A stretch of 64,000 nt of DNA from an uncultured Holophagaceae bacterium (GTDB lineage Bacteria; Acidobacteriota; Holophagae; Holophagales; Holophagaceae). Shown here one piece after another: positions 41,761 through 49,906 of this stretch. The first letter of the stretch is position 1, and each line of letters begins with the position of its first letter. A program made the translations under genes and the position numbers. Below the pieces are notes generated by a model, which saw only the letters and a list, made by a program, of their open reading frames with translations, had not been told where the DNA came from and did not search any database. The stretch lies in NCBI GenBank assembly GCA_903884655.1, contig CAISFO010000047.1:1-64000 (forward strand), read 5' to 3'.

Positions 41761-41792
41761 AAAAAGCGGCGCCGGAAACGGCGCCGCTTTTT
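41761..41792. terminator. Bidirectional terminator between diheme cytochrome and mutase genes
   Basis: AAAAAGCGGCGCCG, loop GAAA, CGGCGCCGCTTTTTT: a ten-base GC stem with an A-run on one side and T-run on the other. It serves the convergent genes at 41516 and 41807. Confidence 0.92.
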
Positions 41793-41806
41793 TGTGTAAC
41801 TGGCGA

Positions 41807-43507
41807 TCAGAGACCGAGCAAGGTCCGGGCCTCGGCTTCCATGCGATCCAGCAGGGCCACCTCCGTGCGGCTCTGCAGATAGACCTTCAGCTTGGGTTCG
41901 GTGCCGCTGGGGCGGAAGGCGGCGAAGGCACCGCCTTCGAGGCGGAATTTCAGTACGTTGCTGCGGAGGATGGGCAGGGCCACGGCCCGGTTGTCCGGCC
42001 GGTCGAGGATGGTTTCGCTCCGGCCCCCGCCATGCCACAGACCACTCTGGAAGTCCTCCCAGCTGGTCACCTTTTCGCCGCCCAGGGAGGCCAGCCCCGC
42101 CGTGCGGATGCGCTCCATGGCCTCGGCGAAGCGCTTGGCCCCCCCGGGTCGGGGGTCCTCCAGGTTCACCAGGCGGTTGTGGAACGTGCCCACCCTTGCC
42201 ATCAGTGCGGCCACGGCCTCGTAGAGGGACATGCCCCTGGCCTTGTAATGGCCGGCCATCTCGGCCACCACCAGGGCGGCCGTCACGCCGTCCTTGTCCC
42301 GCAGGCTGGGGGGAATGAGCATGCCGTAACTCTCTTCGGCACTGAAGGCGTAGGCCTCGCCCAGCGCCTCCAGGCGATCCATGCAGACGGCGATATTCTT
42401 GAAGCCCGTGAGGGTCCACACCACGGGCAGCCCGTGCAGGCGCGCCACCTCCGCCATGAAATCGGACGTGACCACAGTGCTGACGACAGCCCCCTTGAGC
42501 CCCTTCTGGCTGCAGAGATAGTCCAGGGTGAGGCCGGCGATATCGTTGCCGGTCATGAGCTCCCAGACCCCTTTCCGCTTGGCCACCACGCCGATGCGGT
42601 CCGCGTCGGGATCATTGGAAAGGATGATTTCGGACCCCATGGCCTCGGCTTCCCGGATGGGCGCCGCGTAGGCGGCCAGCTCTTCGGGGTTGGGCCGGGG
42701 AGCAGTGGGGAAGGTTCCATCCTGGATGCCCTGGCTGGGGCTCACGGACAGGGGCAGGCCAGCCCGCTCGAACAAGGCCGGCACGAAGGCAATGCCCGTG
42801 CCGTGGAAGGGGGTGTACAGCACCTTGGCGGGCGTGAAGGGGTGCGGGTGCTGGAGCAGGCTGTGCCCCAAGGCGAGGTAGGCTTCCTCCACACGGAGTG
42901 GGATGGGGCTGATGCGACCCTCCGGCGCGATGGGTGGCACAGGGACTGCGGGGAGGGCCGCCATCGCGGCCTCGACCTCCACATCCCAGGGGTCCACCAC
43001 CTGGCCGCCGAGGTCGTTGTAGGCCTTGAAGCCGTTGTACTCCTTTGGATTGTGGCTGGCGGTGATGATCACTCCGCAACCCGATCCCAGGGCCTTCATG
43101 GCGAAGCAGAGGAAGGGCGTGGGCAGGGGCCGATTTCCCAGGAAGACCTGGTAGCCCGCCGCCGCCAGCACGGCGGCGCTTTCAGCGGCAAAGACCTGCG
43201 AGTTGATCCGAGTGTCGAAGCCGACCACGGCGATCTTCTTCCCCGGCGCATGGCGCTGCGCCACGGCCGCCAGGGCCATGGTCGTGCGGCGGACATTCGG
43301 CTGGTTCATGCGGCGCAGCCCCGCAGCCATGAAGCCCCGCAGGCCTCCGGTGCCAAAGGCGAGGGGCTCGAAGAACCGGTCCTCCACTTCCGCGATGGCC
43401 GCGGCATCGCCCGCTTCCGCGGCCTTCACCAGGGGTCCCAGCTCGGCCCGGAGCTCGGCTTCCAGGTGGGGGAAGGAGAGATACTGCTTGGCGGCGGCTA
43501 GGGACAT
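41807..43507 (-). CDS. Phosphoglucomutase/phosphomannomutase family
   Basis: A 566-residue alpha-D-phosphohexomutase. The phosphoserine loop GVIITASHNPKEYNGFK lies near residue 150, the metal-binding loop NDPDADRIGVV near 300, the sugar-binding loop SAEESYGMLIPP near 390 and the phosphate-binding loop RPSGTEPKLKVYLQ near 530. The N-terminal RFFEPLAFGTGGLRG is also typical of the long PgcA-type group (560-580 residues), which isomerises glucose-1- and glucose-6-phosphate. It has an ATG at 43507 with GGTCCCC upstream, and it runs from the TldE gene side on the same strand. Confidence 0.94.
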   Translation of the reverse strand: MSLAAAKQYLSFPHLEAELRAELGPLVKAAEAGDAAAIAEVEDRFFEPLAFGTGGLRGFMAAGLRRMNQPNVRRTTMALAAVAQRHAPGKKIAVVGFDTRINSQVFAAESAAVLAAAGYQVFLGNRPLPTPFLCFAMKALGSGCGVIITASHNPKEYNGFKAYNDLGGQVVDPWDVEVEAAMAALPAVPVPPIAPEGRISPIPLRVEEAYLALGHSLLQHPHPFTPAKVLYTPFHGTGIAFVPALFERAGLPLSVSPSQGIQDGTFPTAPRPNPEELAAYAAPIREAEAMGSEIILSNDPDADRIGVVAKRKGVWELMTGNDIAGLTLDYLCSQKGLKGAVVSTVVTSDFMAEVARLHGLPVVWTLTGFKNIAVCMDRLEALGEAYAFSAEESYGMLIPPSLRDKDGVTAALVVAEMAGHYKARGMSLYEAVAALMARVGTFHNRLVNLEDPRPGGAKRFAEAMERIRTAGLASLGGEKVTSWEDFQSGLWHGGGRSETILDRPDNRAVALPILRSNVLKFRLEGGAFAAFRPSGTEPKLKVYLQSRTEVALLDRMEAEARTLLGL

Positions 43508-43554
43508 GGGGACCTCACGGGAACGGGCCTAGGGCAAAGTGACAACAATAACAG

Positions 43555-44940
43555 TCACGCGCCGCCCAGGGCGATGTCCTCGAGGAGGATACTGAGGCCG
43601 GCGCTGCTGCCGTACCAGCGGAGGTCGTTGCCCAGGGCCGCAATGCGGGTGAGGAAGTCCCGCAGGTTGCCGGCAAAAGTGAGTTTGTCCACAGCTTCGC
43701 AGAGCACACCACCGCGGATGCGGATGCCGCTGGCCCCCACACTCAGGTCACCGCTGACGGGATCCACCGTATGGAGGCCCATGATCTCGGTGATGAGAAC
43801 GCCGTTGCCGGCCATTCTGTAGAGGGCCTCCGGCGTCTTGTCCCCGGGCAGCGGGAACAGGTTGAAGGTGGTGGCGCCCGGTTGGCTGCCGAAGCCCCGA
43901 CCTGCGCTGGCCGTGGGAGCCGTGCCCATCTCCGCCGCGGTCTTGAGGGTGTGCAGGTAGGTCTTCAAGACGCCGTCTTCGAGCAGGACATTGCGGCGAG
44001 TGGGCAAGCCTTCCGCATCCCAGGGCTCGGTGCCCAGGGCTGGACAACCTGGCGCTTCCGCCAGCCGCCCATCATCCACCAGGGTCAGGAGGGGTGAGGC
44101 GATGGGCTGGCCCAGCCTGCCTGCGAACAAGCTCCGCTGCTTGAGCACGGATTCCGCATCCAGCATGCCGGCCACGATGCCAAGCAGATCCACGGCCACT
44201 TCCGGATGCAGCACCACGGCATATTTCCCGGCGGGAAGCCGCTGCGGGTTCAGCTTCCGCTCGCCCTTGAGCGCGGCCTCGGCGCCGATGGCCGCCAAGT
44301 CGAGGCCTGGCCGGCGGGAGACATCCCAGTGCCAGGCAGCCTGTCGTTCTTCACCTTCTGCCACGGCCAGCTCGATGGAAGCGGAACAGCTCGACCAGAC
44401 GTCGGGGGTCCGCACGCCCTTCTGGGTGAGCAGCAGGCTGGCGCCGGAGCCATCGCCCCAGGTTGATTCCCGGATGGCTGCTACCTTCGCCGAGGCCCGC
44501 CGGGCCTGGGCTTCCAGCTCCATGGCCCAGGCGATGCGCTGCTCGGGCGTGATGGTGTCCACGTCGGCGCAGTACCGGCTGGGCAGATCATCGGCACCTG
44601 ATTGGTCGGCCTGCCGCAGCCAGGGATCCTCGTCGCCCAGGGCGCTGAGCTCCCAGGCCTGCGCGAAGAGGCCGCGGAAATCCGCGGCGGCGAGGTCCGT
44701 GGTCGTGGCCAGTCCGGTGCGGAAGCCCTTGCCGCCGGTCCGGATCACGCGCACCCCGAGGCCGCCCCGCTTGCTCACGCTGAGGTCCTCCAGATTGCCG
44801 TTCTGGACCTTGGCCTTGCGGCTTCGCGAAACCGAAATGAACGCCTCGGCCCCCTCCGCGCCCAGCGAAAGCGCATGCCGGATGCCGTCCTGGAGGCGGT
44901 CTTCCAGGGACTCGGGAATGGAGGTGGTGAAAGGATTCAT
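43555..44940 (-). CDS. TldE/PmbA family metallopeptidase subunit
   Basis: A 461-residue PmbA/TldE protein. In E. coli TldD and TldE form a heterodimeric protease that degrades unfolded peptides and matures microcin B17; TldE lacks the zinc site, and this protein indeed shows no HExxxH. Visible family segments are KAKVQNGNLEDLSVSKRGGLGVRV near residue 45, GKYAVVLHPEVAVDLLG near 245 and GLPTRRNVLLEDGVLKTYLH near 320, ending GASGIRIRGGVLCEAVDKLT. It lies just downstream of the tldD part of the fusion gene, with a repeat relic between. Confidence 0.9.
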   Translation of the reverse strand: MNPFTTSIPESLEDRLQDGIRHALSLGAEGAEAFISVSRSRKAKVQNGNLEDLSVSKRGGLGVRVIRTGGKGFRTGLATTTDLAAADFRGLFAQAWELSALGDEDPWLRQADQSGADDLPSRYCADVDTITPEQRIAWAMELEAQARRASAKVAAIRESTWGDGSGASLLLTQKGVRTPDVWSSCSASIELAVAEGEERQAAWHWDVSRRPGLDLAAIGAEAALKGERKLNPQRLPAGKYAVVLHPEVAVDLLGIVAGMLDAESVLKQRSLFAGRLGQPIASPLLTLVDDGRLAEAPGCPALGTEPWDAEGLPTRRNVLLEDGVLKTYLHTLKTAAEMGTAPTASAGRGFGSQPGATTFNLFPLPGDKTPEALYRMAGNGVLITEIMGLHTVDPVSGDLSVGASGIRIRGGVLCEAVDKLTFAGNLRDFLTRIAALGNDLRWYGSSAGLSILLEDIALGGA

Positions 44941-44958
44941 GGAATACCTTTAAGACCT

Positions 44959-45037
44959 AACCGCAGATAGGTGCAGATAAAAGAAGGAAGAATAATGGTT
45001 GGGGTTTCATCTGCGAAATCTGTGTCATCTGCGGTTT
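44959..45037. repeat. Solitary inverted-repeat relic between TldD and TldE genes
   Basis: Left arm AACCGCAGAT-AGGTGCAGAT (44959-44978) and, on the opposite strand, right arm AAACCGCAGATGACACAGAT and further CGCAGATGAA (45037 back to about 45007). The units resemble the decamers around the GxxExxY gene (CxxxGAT core), but only 30 bases separate the arms and no gene is inside. Confidence 0.7.
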
Positions 45038-45041
45038 CAGA

Positions 45042-47225
45042 CTAGATCACGCTGGGCAATGGCTCGGCGGTTCCGCCAACCACAAGGGCGGGGCAGAGGA
45101 TGGTGGGGAGGGCGTCGCTGACGGGGACGCCCTGGCCATCCTTGCCACAGGTGCCGATGTCGAAGTGGTGAAGGTCGTTGCCGATGCGGGTGAGCCCCTT
45201 CAGCACCTCGGGACCGCAGCCGCTGAGGGTGGCGTTCTTCACGGGGTATTTGGCTACGCCGTTCTCGACCCAGTAGCCCTCGGTCACCTGGAACACGAAG
45301 TTGCCGGTGACGGTGTCCACCTGGCCACCCCCCATGTGCTTCACCAGCAGGCCGCGGTCCAGGTCCCGGAGGATGGCTTCGGGCGCCTCGCCGCCAGGGG
45401 CCAGGAAAGTGTTGCGCATGCGGGGGATGGGGAGGTGGTGGTAGCTCTCCCGGCGCCCGTTGCCGGTGGGCTCGACGGCCATTTTTCGGGAAGTCTTCCG
45501 CGACTGCAGGTAGGCCTTCAGCACGCCGTTCTCGATGAGCACCACGCGGCTCACGGGGTTGCCCTCGTCGTCGATGGCCTGGCTGCCGCGCTTGTGGGGC
45601 AGGGTGCCGTCGTCGATGATGGTCACGCCCTCAGCAGCCACCTTCTGACCCAGCTTGCCCGCGAAGGAGCTCATGCCGGCCAGGGCCAGGTCGGCCTCAA
45701 GGCCGTGGCCGCAGGCCTCATGGATCATGGTGCCGCCCGCGCTGCTGCTGAGCACCACGGGGAAGGTGCCGGCGGGGGCCGGCTGGGCGTCCAGGGCCTG
45801 GAAGGCCAGGCGCACGGCCTCGTGCGCCATGTGGGTCACGGCCTCATCGGCAAAGAGCTCGAAGCCCCGCGACTCGCCCAGGGGCTGGTAGCCGGTCTGG
45901 AGCTGGGTGCCATCCCCGGCCGTGACATTGGTGCGGAGGACCACCTGGGTGCGGTGATCCTCAGTGAGCCACCCGGACCAGACTCCCGCCTTGAGTTCCG
46001 CCGCAGCAATCCACACCCGCTGGGTGCTGTCGCCATAGCCCACGGAGACCTGCTTGAGTGCGCCGGGGCGCAGGGCTTCGGCCTGAGTGCGCACCAGGGT
46101 CTCCGCCCGGCGCACCAGGGCCACTTTCTCGTTCAGCGGCACCTGGCCCGGATCCTGTTCCACCGGGCTGGGATTGGGGTGAATGGTGGGTTCCAGGTGG
46201 GGAACCAGGGCCGCCAAGCCAGTGCCGGGTGCGGCCAGGGTGCGGGCGGCCTCCATGAGTTCCTCCCAGGTCGGCGCGATGAGATCGGCGAAGCGGGTGG
46301 TGTCACCCTCCACCAGCCGCAGGCTGGCGCCGAAGGTCTCGGAGGCCAGCACGTCCTCCATGCGGCCGTCATCCATGCCCAGGGCGTGGGCCCGGCGGCG
46401 TTCCACGAAGACCTCGCCATAGTCGCCCCCCCGGCTGAGCAGGCTGGCCAGGACATCGCGCAGCTGCCCTGCGCTGAAGGGTGCGGTCATGGTCGGCCTC
46501 CAGGTCCGCGCGCGGCGGACCTTCCAGTCTGCCAGAAGGGCCGCTTCCGCCGCAGCGAGGATTCCGGACAGGTCCCTTCCGTCGTTGAGGAGCACCAGGT
46601 CCGCATGCAGGGCCCGTTCGGAGGGAGCGGCCTGGGCCCGCAGCCGCGCCAGGGCCGCCTCCCGGCCCAGTCCATCCCGTGCCATCAGGCGATCCAGCCG
46701 CAGGGTTTCAGGGGCATCCACGGTCCAGAAGGCGTCGAAGTGGTGGGCGCGCCCCCGCTCCACCCAGAGGGCCGCGTCGAGCACCGCGCCGCGGGTAGTG
46801 GCGGGCAGGGCCCGCAGTCGGTCATCCCCGAGCGCCTCGATGCGGGGATGGAGGATGGCATTGAGGCGGGCCCGGGCGCCTTCATCCGAAAACACCCGGG
46901 CGGCCACATAGGCGCGATCCAGGCTTCCATCGGGGCGGAGGCAAGCCGGACCAAAGACCGCCGCGATTTCCCTGAGGCCTTCGCTGGCGGGTGCCACGGC
47001 CTCCCGCGCCAGGGCGTCGGCATCGATGACCGCCCAGCCAAGTTGCTCCATCCGGGCCGCGACGAAACTCTTCCCCGCCGCAATGCCGCCGCTGAGGCCG
47101 AGCAGGGGGAAGGGTGTCGGAACCAGGAACCACCTCGCTTGGGAATTGTGCCCGATGGATTGAACCTCGGGGGGTGGAATGGCTCGGGCGGGGCTGCCTA
47201 CCTCGGGTCGGCCCGCCCTATCCAA
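45042..47225 (-). CDS. Dephospho-CoA kinase and TldD in one reading frame
   Basis: One frame of 727 codons without a stop holds two enzymes. Residues 40-245 are CoaE, which phosphorylates dephospho-CoA in the last step of CoA synthesis: P-loop GLSGGIAAGKS near residue 43, VIDADALAREAV near 67. Residues 246-727 are TldD, with the zinc motif HEACGH and GHGLEADLALAGMSSFAGKLGQ. The only standard start before the P-loop is TTG at 47225; a CTG at 47126 with GAGGTGG upstream is another option. An internal ATG at 46490 with GGAGG could start TldD alone. It is divergent from accA. Confidence 0.82.
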   Translation of the reverse strand: MDRAGRPEVGSPARAIPPPEVQSIGHNSQARWFLVPTPFPLLGLSGGIAAGKSFVAARMEQLGWAVIDADALAREAVAPASEGLREIAAVFGPACLRPDGSLDRAYVAARVFSDEGARARLNAILHPRIEALGDDRLRALPATTRGAVLDAALWVERGRAHHFDAFWTVDAPETLRLDRLMARDGLGREAALARLRAQAAPSERALHADLVLLNDGRDLSGILAAAEAALLADWKVRRARTWRPTMTAPFSAGQLRDVLASLLSRGGDYGEVFVERRRAHALGMDDGRMEDVLASETFGASLRLVEGDTTRFADLIAPTWEELMEAARTLAAPGTGLAALVPHLEPTIHPNPSPVEQDPGQVPLNEKVALVRRAETLVRTQAEALRPGALKQVSVGYGDSTQRVWIAAAELKAGVWSGWLTEDHRTQVVLRTNVTAGDGTQLQTGYQPLGESRGFELFADEAVTHMAHEAVRLAFQALDAQPAPAGTFPVVLSSSAGGTMIHEACGHGLEADLALAGMSSFAGKLGQKVAAEGVTIIDDGTLPHKRGSQAIDDEGNPVSRVVLIENGVLKAYLQSRKTSRKMAVEPTGNGRRESYHHLPIPRMRNTFLAPGGEAPEAILRDLDRGLLVKHMGGGQVDTVTGNFVFQVTEGYWVENGVAKYPVKNATLSGCGPEVLKGLTRIGNDLHHFDIGTCGKDGQGVPVSDALPTILCPALVVGGTAEPLPSVI
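46488..46506 (-). promoter_or_regulatory. Internal ribosome site and ATG for TldD alone
   Basis: On the minus strand GGAGG lies seven bases before an in-frame ATG at 46490, just where TldD homology starts (TAPFSAGQLRDVL). It lets TldD be made as a separate 482-residue protein as well as a fusion. Confidence 0.5.
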
Positions 47226-47277
47226 TCCTGCCCTGGCCCTCTACACTGAACCGTCGAACATCCCAGCCTGAGGCTTC

Positions 47278-48237
47278 ATGAAAGATGCGTCCCCCGAACA
47301 GACCATGGATCTGTCCCAGCTGGAAAAGCCGGTGCTGGAACTGGAGGCCCAGATCCGGGCCATGGAAATGGATCCCACCTCGGCCAAGGAGCGGGAGAAG
47401 CTGGGAAAGAAGCTCGACAAGCTGAAGGCAGACCTTTTCACCAACCTCACGGATTGGCAGCGCGCCCAGCTGGCCCGGCATCCCAAGCGGCCCTACACCC
47501 TGGACTACCTGGAGCGGATCTGCGAGCGCTTCGACGAACTCCACGGCGACCGGCGCTTTGGCGATGACGCGGCCATCGTGGCCGGCTTCGGCTGGATCGA
47601 AGGCAACCCCCTCATGGTGATCGGCCAGCAGAAGGGTCGGGATACCAAGCAGAAGATCCTGCGCAACTTCGGCATGCCCAAGCCCGAGGGCTACCGCAAG
47701 GCCCTGCGGCTCATGAAGCTGGCGGAGAAGTTCCAGCGGCCCATCCTCTGCCTCATCGACACGCCTGGCGCCTACCCCGGCGTCGACGCCGAGGAGCGCG
47801 GCCAGGCCGAGGCCATCGCCCGGAACCTGCTGGAGATGGCCAAGCTTGAGGTGCCCGTGGTGGCGGTCGTCATCGGCGAAGGCGGCAGCGGCGGGGCCCT
47901 GGCTCTGGGCGTGGCCGACCGCGTGCTCATGATGGAGAACGCCATCTACTCGGTGATCTCGCCCGAGGGTTGCGCCTCCATCCTGTGGAAGGATGCCAGC
48001 CAGGCCCCCAAGGCCGCCGCCGCTCTGAAGCTCACGGCCCCGCACCTGCTGGAGCTGGGCATCATTGACGGCATCGTGAAGGAGCCCCTGGGCGGCGCCC
48101 ATTCGGATTTCGATGCCGCGGCCACCGCCCTGAAGGATGCCATCGTGGAGGCCTTCTCCGAGCTTTCCGAGCTGTCTGCCGAGCAACTGGTGGAGGAGCG
48201 GTACCAGAAGTTCGCCCGCATGGGCAGCGTGGGCTGA
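47278..48237 (+). CDS. accA: Acetyl-CoA carboxylase carboxyltransferase alpha subunit
   Basis: A 319-residue protein that, with AccD, moves the carboxyl from biotin to acetyl-CoA to give malonyl-CoA for fatty acid synthesis. Visible are the N-terminal coiled segment (SQLEKPVLELEAQIRAMEMD), RPYTLDYLERICERFDELHGDR, GRDTKQKILRNFGMPKPEGYRKALRLMKLAEKF, LIDTPGAYPGVDAEERGQAEAIARNL and IGEGGSGGALALGVADRVLM, the conserved acyl-CoA oxyanion region. Start ATG at 47278 has GAGG upstream. RecJ begins one base after its stop, so they are co-transcribed. Confidence 0.97.
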   Translation: MKDASPEQTMDLSQLEKPVLELEAQIRAMEMDPTSAKEREKLGKKLDKLKADLFTNLTDWQRAQLARHPKRPYTLDYLERICERFDELHGDRRFGDDAAIVAGFGWIEGNPLMVIGQQKGRDTKQKILRNFGMPKPEGYRKALRLMKLAEKFQRPILCLIDTPGAYPGVDAEERGQAEAIARNLLEMAKLEVPVVAVVIGEGGSGGALALGVADRVLMMENAIYSVISPEGCASILWKDASQAPKAAAALKLTAPHLLELGIIDGIVKEPLGGAHSDFDAAATALKDAIVEAFSELSELSAEQLVEERYQKFARMGSVG

Positions 48238-48238
48238 C

Positions 48239-49906
48239 ATGACTTCGCTGCCTTGGCGCATCCGTCGGGAGATTCCGGCGGGGCGGGCGCCCTGGATGGC
48301 CCTGGCAGAGTCCTGGGGCCTGGCACCATCCCTGGCGCGGGTGGCCTGGCTGCGCGGCATGGATCGGCCCGAGTCCTTGGCCTGGCGGCTGGATCCCACC
48401 TGGGCCCGCAGCACGGATCCCCACCTGCTGCCTGGTGTGGACGAGGCGGTCACGCGCATCCGGACGGCCATCGAGCACCGCGAGCGGATGGTGGTCTACG
48501 GTGACTACGATGTGGACGGCGTCACCGCCACCGCCCTGCTGGTGCGCACCCTGGAAAAGCTTGGGGCCGAAGTTTCCTTCTTCATCCCCAACCGGTTTTC
48601 CGATGGTTATGGCCTGCACCTGGACTGCATCCAGGAACTGAAGGCCACCCGCGATCCCCGGCTGCTCATCTCCGTGGATTGCGGCGTGCGCAGTGTGGCG
48701 GAAGTCCACGCCAGTGCTCAGCTGGGCCTCGACTGGGTGATCACCGATCACCACGCCCTGGGCCCGGAGCTGCCCCCCGCCTGCGCCGTGGTCCATCCCC
48801 ACCTGGGCGATTACCCGAATCGTTTCCTGGCGGGTGTGGGTGTGGCCTTCAAGCTGGCGCAGGCGCTGATCGGTGCTGTGCCGCAGCCCACGGGCAGCGA
48901 CGCGGCCTTCCTGGATGGCCTGTTGAAGCTGGTGGCCATCGGCACCGTGGCGGACGTGATGCCAATGGTGGACGAGAACGCACTGCTGGTGCGCCGGGGA
49001 CTATCTTCTCTCGCGACCAAGAACGGTCCTGGACTCGCGGCTTTGCTGAGGGCCGCGAAAAAGGAAGGGGCCCTCGGCGCCCAGGACATCGCCTTCGGTG
49101 TGGCCCCCCGGCTGAACGCCGTGGGCCGCATGGGGGGTGCGGAGGACGCAGTCCGTCTGCTGCTGACGCGGGACGAAGCCGAAGCCGCGACCCTCATGGC
49201 CCGGGTGGAAACCCTCAACCTGGAGCGTCGTGCCATCCAGCAGGAACTCTCGCAACGGCTGCCGGCGACAGCTGGCGAGGCCTTCGATCTGGTCCTGGAT
49301 CCCACGGCCCACAAGGGGGTCATCGGCATCGTGGCGGGCCAACGCATGCGGGCCAGCGGCCGGCCTGCGGGGGTCTGCACGGTGATCGAAGGCGTGGCCC
49401 ACTGCAGCCTGCGGGCGCCGGAAGGCTACGATCTGGGCGAGCTGCTGGTCCTGGCCCAGCCCTTCATTCTGGGCGGGGGCGGTCATCGTGTGGCCGCTGG
49501 CCTGAGCTTCGAGGCCCCGCGTCTCGCCTTCGTCCGCCAGGCCCTGCAGCGGGGCGCAACCCAGCAGGCGCAGGGGCGGGAACGGCCGCCGCTGCTGCTG
49601 GACGGCGTCGCGAGCGAGCTGCCGGATGATTCGGATCTGGACCGGCTCGAGCCCTTCGGGCAGGGCTTCGCCCCGCCCCTGGCCCGCCTGGTGGGCCGAG
49701 TCCAGTCTTGTGCAGTGTTCGGGGCCGATCACTGGAAGCTGCGCATGACCGGTCTTCCCGACCCCCTCACGTGGTTCGCTGGGCCTTCCCGGCCGGCTCA
49801 GCCGCAGGTGGGCGATCCCCTGGATGTGTGCGCCACACCCCAGGGCAGCGTTCGCTGGGGCCGCTCCTGGCTCGTGGACACGGTGCTGGGGGAGGCGGCC
49901 CCGTGA
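48239..49906 (+). CDS. recJ: Single-stranded-DNA-specific exonuclease RecJ
   Basis: A 555-residue DHH-family 5'-3' exonuclease used in recombination and mismatch repair. The metal motifs are YGDYDVDGVTAT near residue 85, SVDCGV near 145 and ITDHHALGPELP near 167 (DHH motif), and the DHHA1 part has GGGGHRVAAGL near residue 415. The C-terminal OB-like region follows. Length is normal for RecJ. The ATG lies one base after the accA stop, and the end overlaps the LptC/A-like gene by GTGA. Confidence 0.95.
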   Translation: MTSLPWRIRREIPAGRAPWMALAESWGLAPSLARVAWLRGMDRPESLAWRLDPTWARSTDPHLLPGVDEAVTRIRTAIEHRERMVVYGDYDVDGVTATALLVRTLEKLGAEVSFFIPNRFSDGYGLHLDCIQELKATRDPRLLISVDCGVRSVAEVHASAQLGLDWVITDHHALGPELPPACAVVHPHLGDYPNRFLAGVGVAFKLAQALIGAVPQPTGSDAAFLDGLLKLVAIGTVADVMPMVDENALLVRRGLSSLATKNGPGLAALLRAAKKEGALGAQDIAFGVAPRLNAVGRMGGAEDAVRLLLTRDEAEAATLMARVETLNLERRAIQQELSQRLPATAGEAFDLVLDPTAHKGVIGIVAGQRMRASGRPAGVCTVIEGVAHCSLRAPEGYDLGELLVLAQPFILGGGGHRVAAGLSFEAPRLAFVRQALQRGATQQAQGRERPPLLLDGVASELPDDSDLDRLEPFGQGFAPPLARLVGRVQSCAVFGADHWKLRMTGLPDPLTWFAGPSRPAQPQVGDPLDVCATPQGSVRWGRSWLVDTVLGEAAP

